Source: Candidatus Rokuibacteriota bacterium
GTDB lineage: Bacteria; Methylomirabilota; Methylomirabilia; Rokubacteriales; CSP1-6
Reading direction: 5' to 3'
NCBI GenBank assembly: GCA_016177555.1
Contig: JACOVB010000071.1
Span: 1-5,668, forward strand
Length of the DNA: 5,668 bases
Below are positions 1-5,668 of the stretch, in pieces. The position numbers and the translations under genes were made by a program. Numbering within the stretch: the first letter of the stretch is position 1; the number at the start of each line of letters is the position of its first letter. The notes below the pieces were generated by a model. The model was not told the DNA's origin. It was given only the letters and a program-made list of their open reading frames with translations, and did no database searches.

Positions 1-246
1 CCGGGCGGCGGTTTCCCCCACTTCCTCGACGACCCCGACGATCTCGTGGCCGAGGATCAGGGGGTAGGGCCACGTGGCGTCGTAGCTCTTGTTGCGGTAG
101 ACCCCGACGTCCGTCCCGCACACGCCGACCATCTCGACCCGCAGCAGCGCCTCGTCGGGGCCCAGGGCCGGCCGCGGGAACGAGCGGAGCGCCATGCGTC
201 CGGGCGCCTCCAAGACCATCGCGCGGGTCGTTGCCCCCGCCGTCAT
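1..246 (-). CDS. Zinc-dependent alcohol dehydrogenase (MDR family), N-terminal 82 residues, cut by the left edge
   Basis: This is the start of a medium-chain, zinc-dependent NAD(P)-linked dehydrogenase that would oxidise an alcohol in the cytoplasm. The visible part is the GroES-like catalytic domain. Its N-terminal strand contains EAPGRMALRSFPRP, followed by the GVCGTD motif (Cys43, a catalytic zinc ligand, with Thr45 and Asp46), then PYPLILGHEIVGVVEEVG with His68 and Glu69 of the GHE zinc motif. The structural-zinc cysteines and the Rossmann domain lie beyond the edge, so cofactor and substrate class cannot be judged. The chosen ATG overlaps the CoA-transferase stop by four bases (ATGA), indicating coupling. 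An internal ATG at codon 10 (position 219) would start closer to where many family members begin and cannot be excluded. Upstream Shine-Dalgarno complementarity is weak. Family assignment is firm; substrate is unknown. Confidence 0.9.
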   Translation of the reverse strand, partial: MTAGATTRAMVLEAPGRMALRSFPRPALGPDEALLRVEMVGVCGTDVGVYRNKSYDATWPYPLILGHEIVGVVEEVGETAAR

Positions 247-1472
247 AGGATCCCGATCTCCCGCAGCCGGGCGATCCGCTCCTCGTCGTAGCCGAGCCGG
301 CTCCCGAGCACCTCGGCGGAGTGCTCGCCGAGGCGGGGCGGCGGGTGGCGATACCCGGCCGGCCGATCGTCGATCCTGATGCCGGTCCCGACCTGGGGGA
401 TCGGGGCGCCGCCGGTCGGGATCCCGTAGAAGAGCCCGCGCGCGTGGAGGTGCGTGTCGGCGACGACCTCGTCGACCCCGTGGATCGGACCGGCGGGGAC
501 TCCTGCGCGGGCGAAGACCTCGAGCCAGTGAGCCCGCGGCTTCGTCGAGAGGATCTCCTGGATCTCGAGCACGATCGCGGCTCGAAGGCGGCGCCGGGCG
601 CTGTTGGTCGCCGAGCGGGGGTCCTCGCCCCGCTCGGGCCGTCCCACCGCCGCCCAGAAGCGCTTCCAGATCTTGTCGTTGCCGAGCCCGAGCGTGATCG
701 GGTCGTCGGCGGTCTGGAAGCTCTGGTAGATGGCGATCACGCTGTCCTTGGCGCCCGTCCGCTGGGGCACCTCGCCCGAGCCGAGGTACGTGACGATCCG
801 CGGGGTCATCATCCGGGTCATGCTCTCCACCAGGGAGATGTCGACCTGGTGGCCCCGGCCGGTGCGCGACCGGTCGAGGAGGGCCGCGACGGCGGCGAAC
901 GCGGCGTCCTGGCCGGCGAGCATGTCGGCGGCGGGCGCGCCGATCTTCTGGGGCTCGCCGTCGGCCTCACCGGTGACGTCCATCACGCCGCTGTACCCCT
1001 CGGCGATGAGGTCGTAGCAGAGGAGATCGCTCCGCGCCCCGGTGAGGCCGAAGCCGGTGATCGACACGAAGACGAGGTCCGGGCGGACGGCCCGGAGCGA
1101 GGCGTAGTCGACCCGGAGCTTCTCCTGGACGGCCCGCAACTGGTTGGTCACCACGACGTCGCTGTCCCGCACGAGGTCGTGGAGGATGGCGAGTCCCTCC
1201 GGGCGGCTGTAGTCAAGCGTGAGGCTCAGCTTGTTGCGGTTCACGCTCAGGTACCAGAGCGACTGGCCATCCAGGACCGGGGGCTCCCAGTGTCGGGCGT
1301 CGTCGCCCGTGCCCGGGCGCTCGACCTTGAGCACTTCGGCGCCCATGTCGCCGAGGAGCATCGTGGCGTACGGGCCGGAGAGCGAGGTGCTGAGGTCCAG
1401 GACCTCGATGCCGGTGAGCAGCGCGAAGCCGGCGCCGGGTGCCGCGAGCGGAAGGCTGTCGGCCGGGATCAT
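243..1472 (-). CDS. CaiB/BaiF family (family III) CoA-transferase
   Basis: This is a 409-residue cytoplasmic enzyme of the family that moves CoA from an acyl-CoA to a free carboxylic acid through an enzyme-bound anhydride and thioester on an aspartate. Length is normal for the family. The N-terminus (residues 18-60) has the family block LTGIEVLDLS..SGPYATMLLGDMGAEVLKVERPG. It is followed by LSVNRNKLSLTLD (75-87) and SITGFGLTGAR (137-147). The segment KIGAPAADMLAGQDAAF (176-192) fits the GxxxxDxxxG catalytic pattern, making Asp183 the likely nucleophile. Next comes DRSRTGRGHQVDISLVE (200-216), also typical. The C-terminus ends in the usual PPPRLGEHSAEVLGSRLGYDEERIARL form. It overlaps the upstream dehydrogenase stop by four bases (ATGA) and lacks a strong Shine-Dalgarno, so re-initiation is likely. 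Formyl-CoA, carnitine-CoA and succinyl-CoA-dependent members cannot be told apart here, so no gene symbol is given. Confidence 0.95.
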   Translation of the reverse strand: MIPADSLPLAAPGAGFALLTGIEVLDLSTSLSGPYATMLLGDMGAEVLKVERPGTGDDARHWEPPVLDGQSLWYLSVNRNKLSLTLDYSRPEGLAILHDLVRDSDVVVTNQLRAVQEKLRVDYASLRAVRPDLVFVSITGFGLTGARSDLLCYDLIAEGYSGVMDVTGEADGEPQKIGAPAADMLAGQDAAFAAVAALLDRSRTGRGHQVDISLVESMTRMMTPRIVTYLGSGEVPQRTGAKDSVIAIYQSFQTADDPITLGLGNDKIWKRFWAAVGRPERGEDPRSATNSARRRLRAAIVLEIQEILSTKPRAHWLEVFARAGVPAGPIHGVDEVVADTHLHARGLFYGIPTGGAPIPQVGTGIRIDDRPAGYRHPPPRLGEHSAEVLGSRLGYDEERIARLREIGIL

Positions 1473-2413
1473 CGGGCACCGTCCCCGGCCGCGGCCGCCA
1501 GCCGGAGCGCGGCCACGTGCAGGGCGAGCCGCCGCTCCACGTGCCGCGGCACGTCGACCCCGGTCCAGTCGAAGAAGCCCCGTCCCGTCCGGACGCCGAG
1601 GCGACCGTCCGCGATCAGCGCGGGCAGGACCCCGCGAGGCGCCGGGTCGGTGCAGAGGTCGGGGTAGAGGCCCTGCGCGACCGCATAGTGGACCTCCATG
1701 CCCGACAGGTCCTTCTGCTCGAGCAGGCCGGTGCTGAGGAAGCGGGGGGCCAGCGCCAGCTTGACGCCGAGGTCGATCTCCTCGGCCGTCGTCACGCCAA
1801 GCGTCATCAGGTGGTAGGCTTCGCGGTGCAAGGCGTGCTGGAGCCGGTTGAGCACGAAGCCGGGGATGTCCCGGCTGACGACGATCGGGCGCTTGCCGAT
1901 CGCGGCGCTGAAGGCGCGCGCCACCGCGAGCGTCTCGTCGGAGGTGTCCTGGCCGCGGACGATCTCGACGACAGGAACGACCTGGGCCGGCATGATGAAG
2001 TGCATCCCGATCAGGCGCGACGGGTCGTGAAGTCCGGAGGCCATGTCGGTGACGCGCAGGCTCGAGGTGTTCGAGGTGAAGATCGTGGAACGGGGGACGC
2101 GCTCCTCGAGCGCCCCGAAGAGGCGGCGTTTGGCCTCGAGATCCTCGGTGATCGCCTCGACCACCACGGGGACCCGCTCGGGAAGGGCGTCGAGCCCGAC
2201 GCGGCAGGTGACGCGCGCCGGCGCGGGCGGCGCGAGCCCCCGCTCGGCGAGGAACGCCAGCCCCCGCTCGATCTCCGGCGCCGCCGCCTCCGCGCAGGCC
2301 GCGGACTGGTCGGTGATGACCACCTCGCAGCCGCGGGCGGCGCAGGCCTGGGCGATCCCGCGCCCCATGAGGCCGGCGCCGACGATCACGACGCGATCGA
2401 ACGGTGCCGGCAC
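1469..2413 (-). CDS. 3-hydroxyacyl-CoA dehydrogenase family protein, NAD-binding
   Basis: This is a 314-residue oxidoreductase expected to oxidise a 3-hydroxyacyl-CoA or related 3-hydroxy acid with NAD in the cytoplasm. The Rossmann motif VVIVGAGLMGRGIAQA (residues 8-23) carries GAGLMG, and Asp35 ends the second strand, favouring NAD over NADP. SNTSSL (114-119) supplies the conserved substrate serine (probably Ser117). His138 and Glu150 have the 12-residue spacing of the family's catalytic dyad. DIPGFVLNRL (182-191) opens the C-terminal helical domain. The usual HFxNP is HFIMP here, with Met141 where Asn is expected. At 314 residues it is longer than short beta-hydroxybutyryl-CoA dehydrogenases (about 285) and nearer the lambda-crystallin/carnitine dehydrogenase size class, so the substrate may be a non-CoA hydroxy acid. 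The GTG start at 2413 is chosen because GAGGTG lies five bases upstream and it shares one base with the preceding stop (TAGTG). A GTG at 2440 would add nine residues of non-family sequence. Confidence 0.9.
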   Translation of the reverse strand: MPAPFDRVVIVGAGLMGRGIAQACAARGCEVVITDQSAACAEAAAPEIERGLAFLAERGLAPPAPARVTCRVGLDALPERVPVVVEAITEDLEAKRRLFGALEERVPRSTIFTSNTSSLRVTDMASGLHDPSRLIGMHFIMPAQVVPVVEIVRGQDTSDETLAVARAFSAAIGKRPIVVSRDIPGFVLNRLQHALHREAYHLMTLGVTTAEEIDLGVKLALAPRFLSTGLLEQKDLSGMEVHYAVAQGLYPDLCTDPAPRGVLPALIADGRLGVRTGRGFFDWTGVDVPRHVERRLALHVAALRLAAAAGDGAR

Positions 2414-2424
2414 TACCTCACCTC
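2413..2424 (-). promoter_or_regulatory. Overlapping stop/start junction with Shine-Dalgarno inside the second binding-protein gene
   Basis: The minus strand reads GAGGTGAGG, then TAGTG. GAGGTG is made by the Glu-Val codons near the end of the binding protein and lies five bases before the GTG start of the dehydrogenase. The TAG stop shares its last base with that GTG. This supports the 2413 start and suggests coupled translation from transporter to enzyme. Confidence 0.7.
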
Positions 2425-3426
2425 GAGGGCCGGCCTCCACTTGCCGACCTCCTTCAGGTACCGGACGACGCCGGGGTGGAAGGGGATGCCGGCCTCCGCC
2501 TGGCGCACGCCCATGTCGACCGTGGCCTCGACGGTCCAGCCCTTCGCCTGGGGGTGGACGGCATTCCGCTGGGCGAGGTTGGTGAAGAGCGCCTTGAAGA
2601 TCCGGTAGACGTCGTCGTCGGGCAGCCCGGCCCGGACGAGGATCCCCTGGACCTGGCCAATGGTCGGGACCTCCGCCTCCTGCCCCTTGTACGTGCCGGC
2701 CGGGAGGATGCTCTTGAGCAGCATCGCCGACTTGTCGCCCTCGACCGCCTTCGCGATCTCATCGTCGCCGAGCGAGATCAGGCGGATGTCGGTCATGATG
2801 GCCGCGTTGACCAGGCTCGCGATCGGGTAGGCCGCGAAGAAGGCGGCGAGGTCGATGGTGTTGTCCTGGATGCCGCGGATCATGTCCTCGTAGGCCAGGT
2901 AGATGGCCTGGTAGTCCTTCCCGGGCTCGTACCCGGTGATCTTCTGGATGGCGCGGATGTTCTTCACGGTGCCGCCGCTGCCATGCGGCCCCACCCCGAC
3001 GCGCTTGCCCTTCATGTCGGCGAGCTTCTTGAGGGCGGAGTTCTTCCGCACGAACCAGTGGAAGTCGTTCTTCGCGTCCGTCCACAGGAACTGCCGGAAC
3101 GGCGCCTTCGCGCCCGGGCTGATCGCGCGCTTCTCGATGTCGGCGGGAGCGAAGTCCGGGTGGCTCATGGCGAAGTCGATCTGCCCCCGCTTCACCAGGT
3201 TGTAATTCTCGCCGGACCCCGCCGTGATCTCGGCGGTCAGCTTGATGTCGGACAGCTGCCTGTTCACGTGGCCCGAAAAGCCGGCCCCCAGGATGTACCA
3301 GGTCCCGGCGGTGCTGGCGGTGCCGAGCGAGTAGTAGCGGGCCGGGGCGGCGTCAGCCGGCGCGGCCAGGAAGAAGCCGGCGAGCAGGGCCGGCGCGATC
3401 CTCGAGAACCATCCCGTCGTCATCAT
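2413..3426 (-). CDS. TAXI family TRAP transporter solute-binding protein (second paralogue)
   Basis: This is a 337-residue exported protein that would capture a substrate in the periplasm and hand it to a TRAP permease. A Sec signal peptide is visible: Arg9, a hydrophobic core at about residues 10-22, and likely cleavage after Ala-Asp-Ala26. The mature N-terminus (30-49) has the TAXI signature GTASTAGTWYILGAG, and TAGSGENYNLVKRG (68-81) is the next conserved block. MKGKRVGVGPHGSGG (138-152) is the second-lobe glycine loop typical of the family. The C-terminus has GTYKGQ, FTNLAQRN and GIPFHPGVVRYLKEVGKW. It is homologous along its whole length to the gene immediately upstream, about half identical by eye. 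The start at 3426 is chosen because GGAGG lies seven bases upstream, it overlaps the preceding stop by one base (TGATG), and it begins just before the signal peptide. A second ATG follows directly, and a GTG at 3453 is less likely. Family is firm; ligand is unknown. Confidence 0.93.
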   Translation of the reverse strand: MMTTGWFSRIAPALLAGFFLAAPADAAPARYYSLGTASTAGTWYILGAGFSGHVNRQLSDIKLTAEITAGSGENYNLVKRGQIDFAMSHPDFAPADIEKRAISPGAKAPFRQFLWTDAKNDFHWFVRKNSALKKLADMKGKRVGVGPHGSGGTVKNIRAIQKITGYEPGKDYQAIYLAYEDMIRGIQDNTIDLAAFFAAYPIASLVNAAIMTDIRLISLGDDEIAKAVEGDKSAMLLKSILPAGTYKGQEAEVPTIGQVQGILVRAGLPDDDVYRIFKALFTNLAQRNAVHPQAKGWTVEATVDMGVRQAEAGIPFHPGVVRYLKEVGKWRPALEVR

Positions 3427-3438
3427 CACCGCACCTCC
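3426..3438 (-). promoter_or_regulatory. Overlapping stop/start junction with Shine-Dalgarno inside the upstream gene
   Basis: On the minus strand GGAGGTG at 3432-3438 is part of the last Leu-Glu-Val codons of the first binding protein. The stop and next start share one base (TGATG). GGAGG sits seven bases before the ATG, so translation of the two binding proteins is probably coupled. This decides the 3426 start over the upstream GTG at 3453. Confidence 0.75.
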
Positions 3439-4439
3439 AGCTTGGGGCTCCACCGGCCCGTCTCCTTGAGGTACCGGACGGCGCCAGGGTGGAAGGGGAT
3501 GCCGAGCTTGGCGATCTCGGCGCCGATGCCCACCGTCGCGTCGAGGTTGAACTTCTCCGCCTGGACGTGGAACGTGTTGCGCTGGGCGACGTTGGTGAAC
3601 ATCGCCTTCATGAGCTTGTAGGCGGCCTCCTCCGGCATCGCCGGGCTCACCAGGATGCCGGTCGGCTCGCCGAGCGTGACGATGTCCTCGGTCTGCCCCT
3701 TGTAGGTGCCCTTGGGGATCACCGTCCGCGTGGCCTTGCCCGGGTACTGCTGCTGGAAGCGGGCGATGTCCTCGTCGGTGAGCGACAGGAAGCGCAAGTC
3801 GACCCGGCTGGCCAGCTCGAGCACGCTCGCCACCGGGGCACCGCCCGCGTTCATCGCGAGGTCGACGACGTTGTCCTGGAGCGCCCGCTGGCCCTCGGCG
3901 AAGTTATAGTACAGGGCCTTGAAGTCGCGGTCCGGCTCGTAGCCCGTGGCCGCCTTGATGATGCGCAGGTTGATGATGAGCGAGCTCGCGCCCTGGGGCC
4001 CGACCGCCACCCGCTTCCCCTTCAGGTCCCTGAGGGTGCGGATGGGCGAGCTCTCCTTGACGAACCACTGGTACTCGGACATCTGGTAGCTCCAGAGGAG
4101 CTGCGCGATCTTGCCCTTGGGGTCTCCGCCGTACTTCCGCTCGAGGAGGTCGTCGGAGATCATGTCAGGCTTGCTCATCACCAGGTCCATCTTCCCGCGC
4201 TTCAGCAGGTAGTAGTTCTCGATGCTCCCCGCGGTGACCTCCGCCGTGACCTTGATGTCGCTGAGTTGCTTGTTCATGTGGCTCGCCAGGCCGGCGCCGA
4301 GGATGTACCAGGTCCCCGCGGTGCTCGCGGTCCCGAGCGAGTAGTAGCGGACATCCGCTCCGGCCGCCTGGCCGGCGAGGCCGGTCCCGAGGCCCAGGGC
4401 TCCCACCAGAGCGATCGCAAGAGCGCGACGCACCTTCAT
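3426..4439 (-). CDS. TAXI family TRAP transporter solute-binding protein (first paralogue)
   Basis: This is a 337-residue periplasmic substrate-binding protein for a TRAP transporter, the first of two tandem copies. The signal peptide has Lys2, Arg4 and Arg5, a hydrophobic core at about residues 6-22, and likely cleavage after Ala-Gly-Ala28. The mature protein starts close to RYYSLGTASTAGTWYILGAG (31-50), a 20-residue block shared without change with the downstream copy. TAGSIENYYLLKRG (69-82), LKGKRVAVGPQGASS (139-153), GTYKGQ, FTNVAQRN and GIPFHPGAVRYLKETGRW follow in family order. Compared with its neighbour, the glycine loop reads GPQGASSLI rather than GPHGSGGTV, and the region at about 93-112 is poorly conserved, so the two may bind different ligands. 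The ATG at 4439 has AGGAG six bases upstream and lies 16 bases after the small exported gene, fitting the same transcript. Known TAXI proteins bind small organic acids such as glutamate; the ligand here is not inferable. Confidence 0.94.
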   Translation of the reverse strand: MKVRRALAIALVGALGLGTGLAGQAAGADVRYYSLGTASTAGTWYILGAGLASHMNKQLSDIKVTAEVTAGSIENYYLLKRGKMDLVMSKPDMISDDLLERKYGGDPKGKIAQLLWSYQMSEYQWFVKESSPIRTLRDLKGKRVAVGPQGASSLIINLRIIKAATGYEPDRDFKALYYNFAEGQRALQDNVVDLAMNAGGAPVASVLELASRVDLRFLSLTDEDIARFQQQYPGKATRTVIPKGTYKGQTEDIVTLGEPTGILVSPAMPEEAAYKLMKAMFTNVAQRNTFHVQAEKFNLDATVGIGAEIAKLGIPFHPGAVRYLKETGRWSPKLEVR

Positions 4440-4454
4440 CTGGGTCTCCTCTCC
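4440..4454 (-). promoter_or_regulatory. Ribosome binding site of the first TAXI binding protein
   Basis: The 16-base gap after the small exported gene reads GGAGAGGAGA on the minus strand. AGGAG is spaced six bases from the ATG at 4439, which fits a strong, independent initiation site. Confidence 0.75.
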
Positions 4455-4455
4455 G

Positions 4456-4860
4456 TCATAGCGCCTCGATCTCGTCCACCGCCAGCGAGAAGGCCGAGGG
4501 CAGCCGGTTGTACATCACGAGGGGGAGCTTCTCGGAGATCTCCTGCCCCGGCTTCAGGACCGGCGGCTTGCCCGCGAGCGGGTAGTAGTACGCCGCCGAG
4601 GGGCCGTCCGGGATGTCGACGAAGACCCTGAAACGCTTGGGCTGGTCTGACATGTTCTTGACCGCGATCTCGAAGAACAGCGTCTCGGTGCCTTTGTACT
4701 TGTCCAGGTAGTAGCTCACCTTCGTGATCTTCGCGCTCGGCGTCACCCGGTAGCTGATCGCCCCCGGCTCGCCGCTGGCAGCCGCCCCCGCGGCCAGCAG
4801 CGCGACCGCCGTCACCGCCGACCCGAGCACCCGACCCCATCGACACCGATCTGTCCTCAT
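4456..4860 (-). CDS. Small exported protein of unknown function within a TRAP transporter operon
   Basis: This is a 134-residue protein with no family I can name. Residues 1-28 look like a Sec signal peptide: several arginines in the first ten residues, a hydrophobic stretch at about 11-28 (VLGSAVTAVALLAAGAAA), and an Ala-rich cleavage region. Cys6 is before the hydrophobic core, so it is not a lipobox and the protein should be soluble and periplasmic. The mature part (about 105 residues) is rich in alternating hydrophobic strands, with TETLFFEIAVKNMSDQPKRFRVFVDIPDG (58-86) then LKPGQEISEKLPLV (102-115). This resembles a small immunoglobulin-like beta sandwich; that is inference from pattern only. 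It lies between the permease (44 bases downstream of its stop) and the first binding protein (16 bases upstream of its start), so a role in transport is plausible. The ATG at 4860 is chosen for its AGGAGG and because the signal peptide follows directly. A GTG at 4908 overlapping the permease stop would add 16 residues and is less likely. Confidence 0.82.
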   Translation of the reverse strand: MRTDRCRWGRVLGSAVTAVALLAAGAAASGEPGAISYRVTPSAKITKVSYYLDKYKGTETLFFEIAVKNMSDQPKRFRVFVDIPDGPSAAYYYPLAGKPPVLKPGQEISEKLPLVMYNRLPSAFSLAVDEIEAL

Positions 4861-4876
4861 TGTGGCTCTCCCTCCT
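4861..4876 (-). promoter_or_regulatory. Ribosome binding site deciding the start of the small exported protein
   Basis: On the minus strand AGGAGGGAGAG ends five bases before an ATG at 4860. AGGAGG lies ten bases away and the overlapping GGGAG seven. This is the strongest Shine-Dalgarno in the window and supports the 4860 start over the GTG at 4908. Confidence 0.75.
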
Positions 4877-4904
4877 GGGAAGAATTGGCTTGCTGCCGAA
4901 CGGC

Positions 4905-5668
4905 TCACACGTTGAGGTCGCGCACCCCCTGGCCGCCCGCGGCCGACGGCGCAAGGGCGTAGCGCCGAAAGATGTACCGGAAGATGTACTTGTTGGCGAT
5001 GTCGCGGTGGAATTGCCGGTTCTGGAGCCCGCAGACCCCGAGGTACAGCAGGACGCCCGCGAGCGTCGAGTAGAGCTCCGGCCAGATCAGCGCGATCGCC
5101 GCGACCAGGCAGAGGAGCCGCCGCACCCCGCGGAGCGGATGGAACAGGAAGCCCGCGACCGCGGCGCCGAGGGCGAGGATCCCGACCACGCTGCCGGCGA
5201 CGGCGGCGAGGATGGCGAGCGGCGGGCCCACCATGATCAGCGCGTCGGAGTAGATCATGGCGAAGGGCAGGAGCATGCCGATCAGCCCGATCTTGCAGGC
5301 CTGGACGGCCGTCGCCATGGGGTTCGCGCCGGAGATCCCGGCAGCCACGAAGGCGTCTGGCGCAAAGGGCGGGGTGATGACCGCCATGACAGCGTAGTAG
5401 AAGACAAAGAGGTGCGCCGAGACGGGGTTGACCCCGAGCTCGATGAGCGCCGGAGCCACCAGGATCGCCAGGATGATGTAGGCCGCCGATGTGGGCACGC
5501 CCATGCCGAGGATGATGGACGTGCCCGCGGTCAACACGAGGAGCAGGAGGAGGTTGCCCTGCGCCAGGCTGACCAGCGCCCCGGAGAGCATGAGCCCGAG
5601 TCCGGTCAGGTTGACGAGCCCGACCAGGAGCCCCGCCGCCGCCAGGATGGCCGCGATGGACCCGAAGG
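4905..5668 (-). CDS. TRAP transporter permease, C-terminal part (large DctM-like membrane subunit), cut by the right edge
   Basis: This is the C-terminal 253 residues of the ion-coupled membrane subunit of a TRAP transporter. The frame stays open to the right edge. The ATG at 5591 sits inside a conserved membrane segment (VNLTGLGLMLSG, visible residues 18-29) and is not the start. Clear family marks are GMGVPTSAAYIILAILVAPAL (54-74), the hallmark re-entrant/helix region of DctM-type permeases, then NPVSAHLFVFYYAV and ITPPFAPDAFVAAGISGANPM (97-117). Further hydrophobic segments follow at about 125-145, 149-175 and 180-215, and the protein ends in a short polar tail containing a YIFR-YIFR repeat. 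Permeases paired with TAXI binding proteins are usually fused small-plus-large subunits, which is likely here, but the N-terminal half is outside the window. It is probably the first or an early gene of the operon that continues with the two binding proteins. Confidence 0.94.
   Translation of the reverse strand, partial: FGSIAAILAAAGLLVGLVNLTGLGLMLSGALVSLAQGNLLLLLVLTAGTSIILGMGVPTSAAYIILAILVAPALIELGVNPVSAHLFVFYYAVMAVITPPFAPDAFVAAGISGANPMATAVQACKIGLIGMLLPFAMIYSDALIMVGPPLAILAAVAGSVVGILALGAAVAGFLFHPLRGVRRLLCLVAAIALIWPELYSTLAGVLLYLGVCGLQNRQFHRDIANKYIFRYIFRRYALAPSAAGGQGVRDLNV
4965..4988 (-). repeat. In-frame 12-base tandem duplication in the permease tail
   Basis: Two adjacent 12-base units, 4977-4988 and 4965-4976, differ at one base (TACATCTTCCGG and TACATCTTTCGG on the minus strand). 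They encode a perfect Tyr-Ile-Phe-Arg repeat at visible permease residues 227-234, followed by Arg-Tyr. The single difference is a synonymous third-position change. Confidence 0.85.

Noticed and set aside
321..1667. A long plus-strand open frame opposite the CoA-transferase, with similar long frames at 1439-2608, 2404-3621 and 3489-4631
   Set aside because: These are antisense to well-recognised genes. Their products are Arg/Gly/Asp/Val-rich with no motif, and they run across gene boundaries. They arise from high-GC codon use on the other strand.
2414..2440. A GTG start at 2440 for the hydroxyacyl-CoA dehydrogenase
   Set aside because: The added residues are the other-frame reading of the binding-protein C-terminus. 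The GTG at 2413 has a well-spaced GAGGTG and starts just before the Rossmann fold, as usual in the family.
4895..4904. A small inverted repeat (GCCG..CGGC) directly after the permease stop, considered as a terminator
   Set aside because: The stem is only four base pairs around a two-base loop and no T-run follows on the minus strand. It lies inside an apparent operon.
4861..4908. A GTG start at 4908 for the small exported protein, overlapping the permease stop
   Set aside because: It would place 16 extra residues before an otherwise good signal peptide, and the strong AGGAGG points to the ATG at 4860.
4905..5591. The permease as a complete 228-residue gene starting at 5591
   Set aside because: The frame is open to the right edge, and the upstream residues continue a typical TRAP membrane segment (GLVNLTGLGL), so this is an internal methionine of a truncated gene.

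Overview
The window is a gene-dense, GC-rich stretch in which every supportable gene lies on the minus strand and reads from the right edge toward the left. No rRNA, tRNA, insertion sequence, CRISPR array or terminator is visible, and no gene-free stretch exceeds about 45 bases. The base composition, the tight stop/start overlaps and the mix of a TRAP transporter with CoA-metabolism genes fit a high-GC Gram-negative bacterium, such as a soil or sediment proteobacterium or a Rokubacteria/Methylomirabilota-like lineage. The lineage is an inference with low confidence; the gene functions are firmer.

In transcription order, the right part (4905-5668, 4456-4860, 3426-4439, 2413-3426) is a transport module. 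It holds the C-terminal part of a TRAP transporter permease (5' end outside the window), a small exported protein of unknown function, and two tandem TAXI-type periplasmic solute-binding proteins that are clearly paralogues and have the same length (337 aa). The left part (1469-2413, 243-1472, 1-246) is a metabolic module: a single-domain 3-hydroxyacyl-CoA dehydrogenase family protein, a family III (CaiB/BaiF) CoA-transferase, and the N-terminal 82 residues of a zinc-dependent medium-chain alcohol dehydrogenase cut by the left edge.

From the first binding protein to the alcohol dehydrogenase, each gene overlaps the next by 1 or 4 bases (TGATG, TAGTG, ATGA, ATGA). This strongly suggests one polycistronic, translationally coupled transcript, whose promoter would lie upstream of the permease, beyond the right edge. 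The simplest reading is an operon that imports an organic acid by TRAP, activates it by CoA transfer and oxidises a hydroxyl group with NAD-dependent dehydrogenases. The substrate cannot be named from the sequence.

Points worth a second look are the two divergent binding proteins sharing one visible permease, the small exported protein wedged between permease and binding proteins, a Met in place of the usual Asn beside the catalytic His of the hydroxyacyl-CoA dehydrogenase, the duplicated stop/ribosome-binding-site/start junctions, and a perfect YIFR-YIFR repeat in the permease tail.
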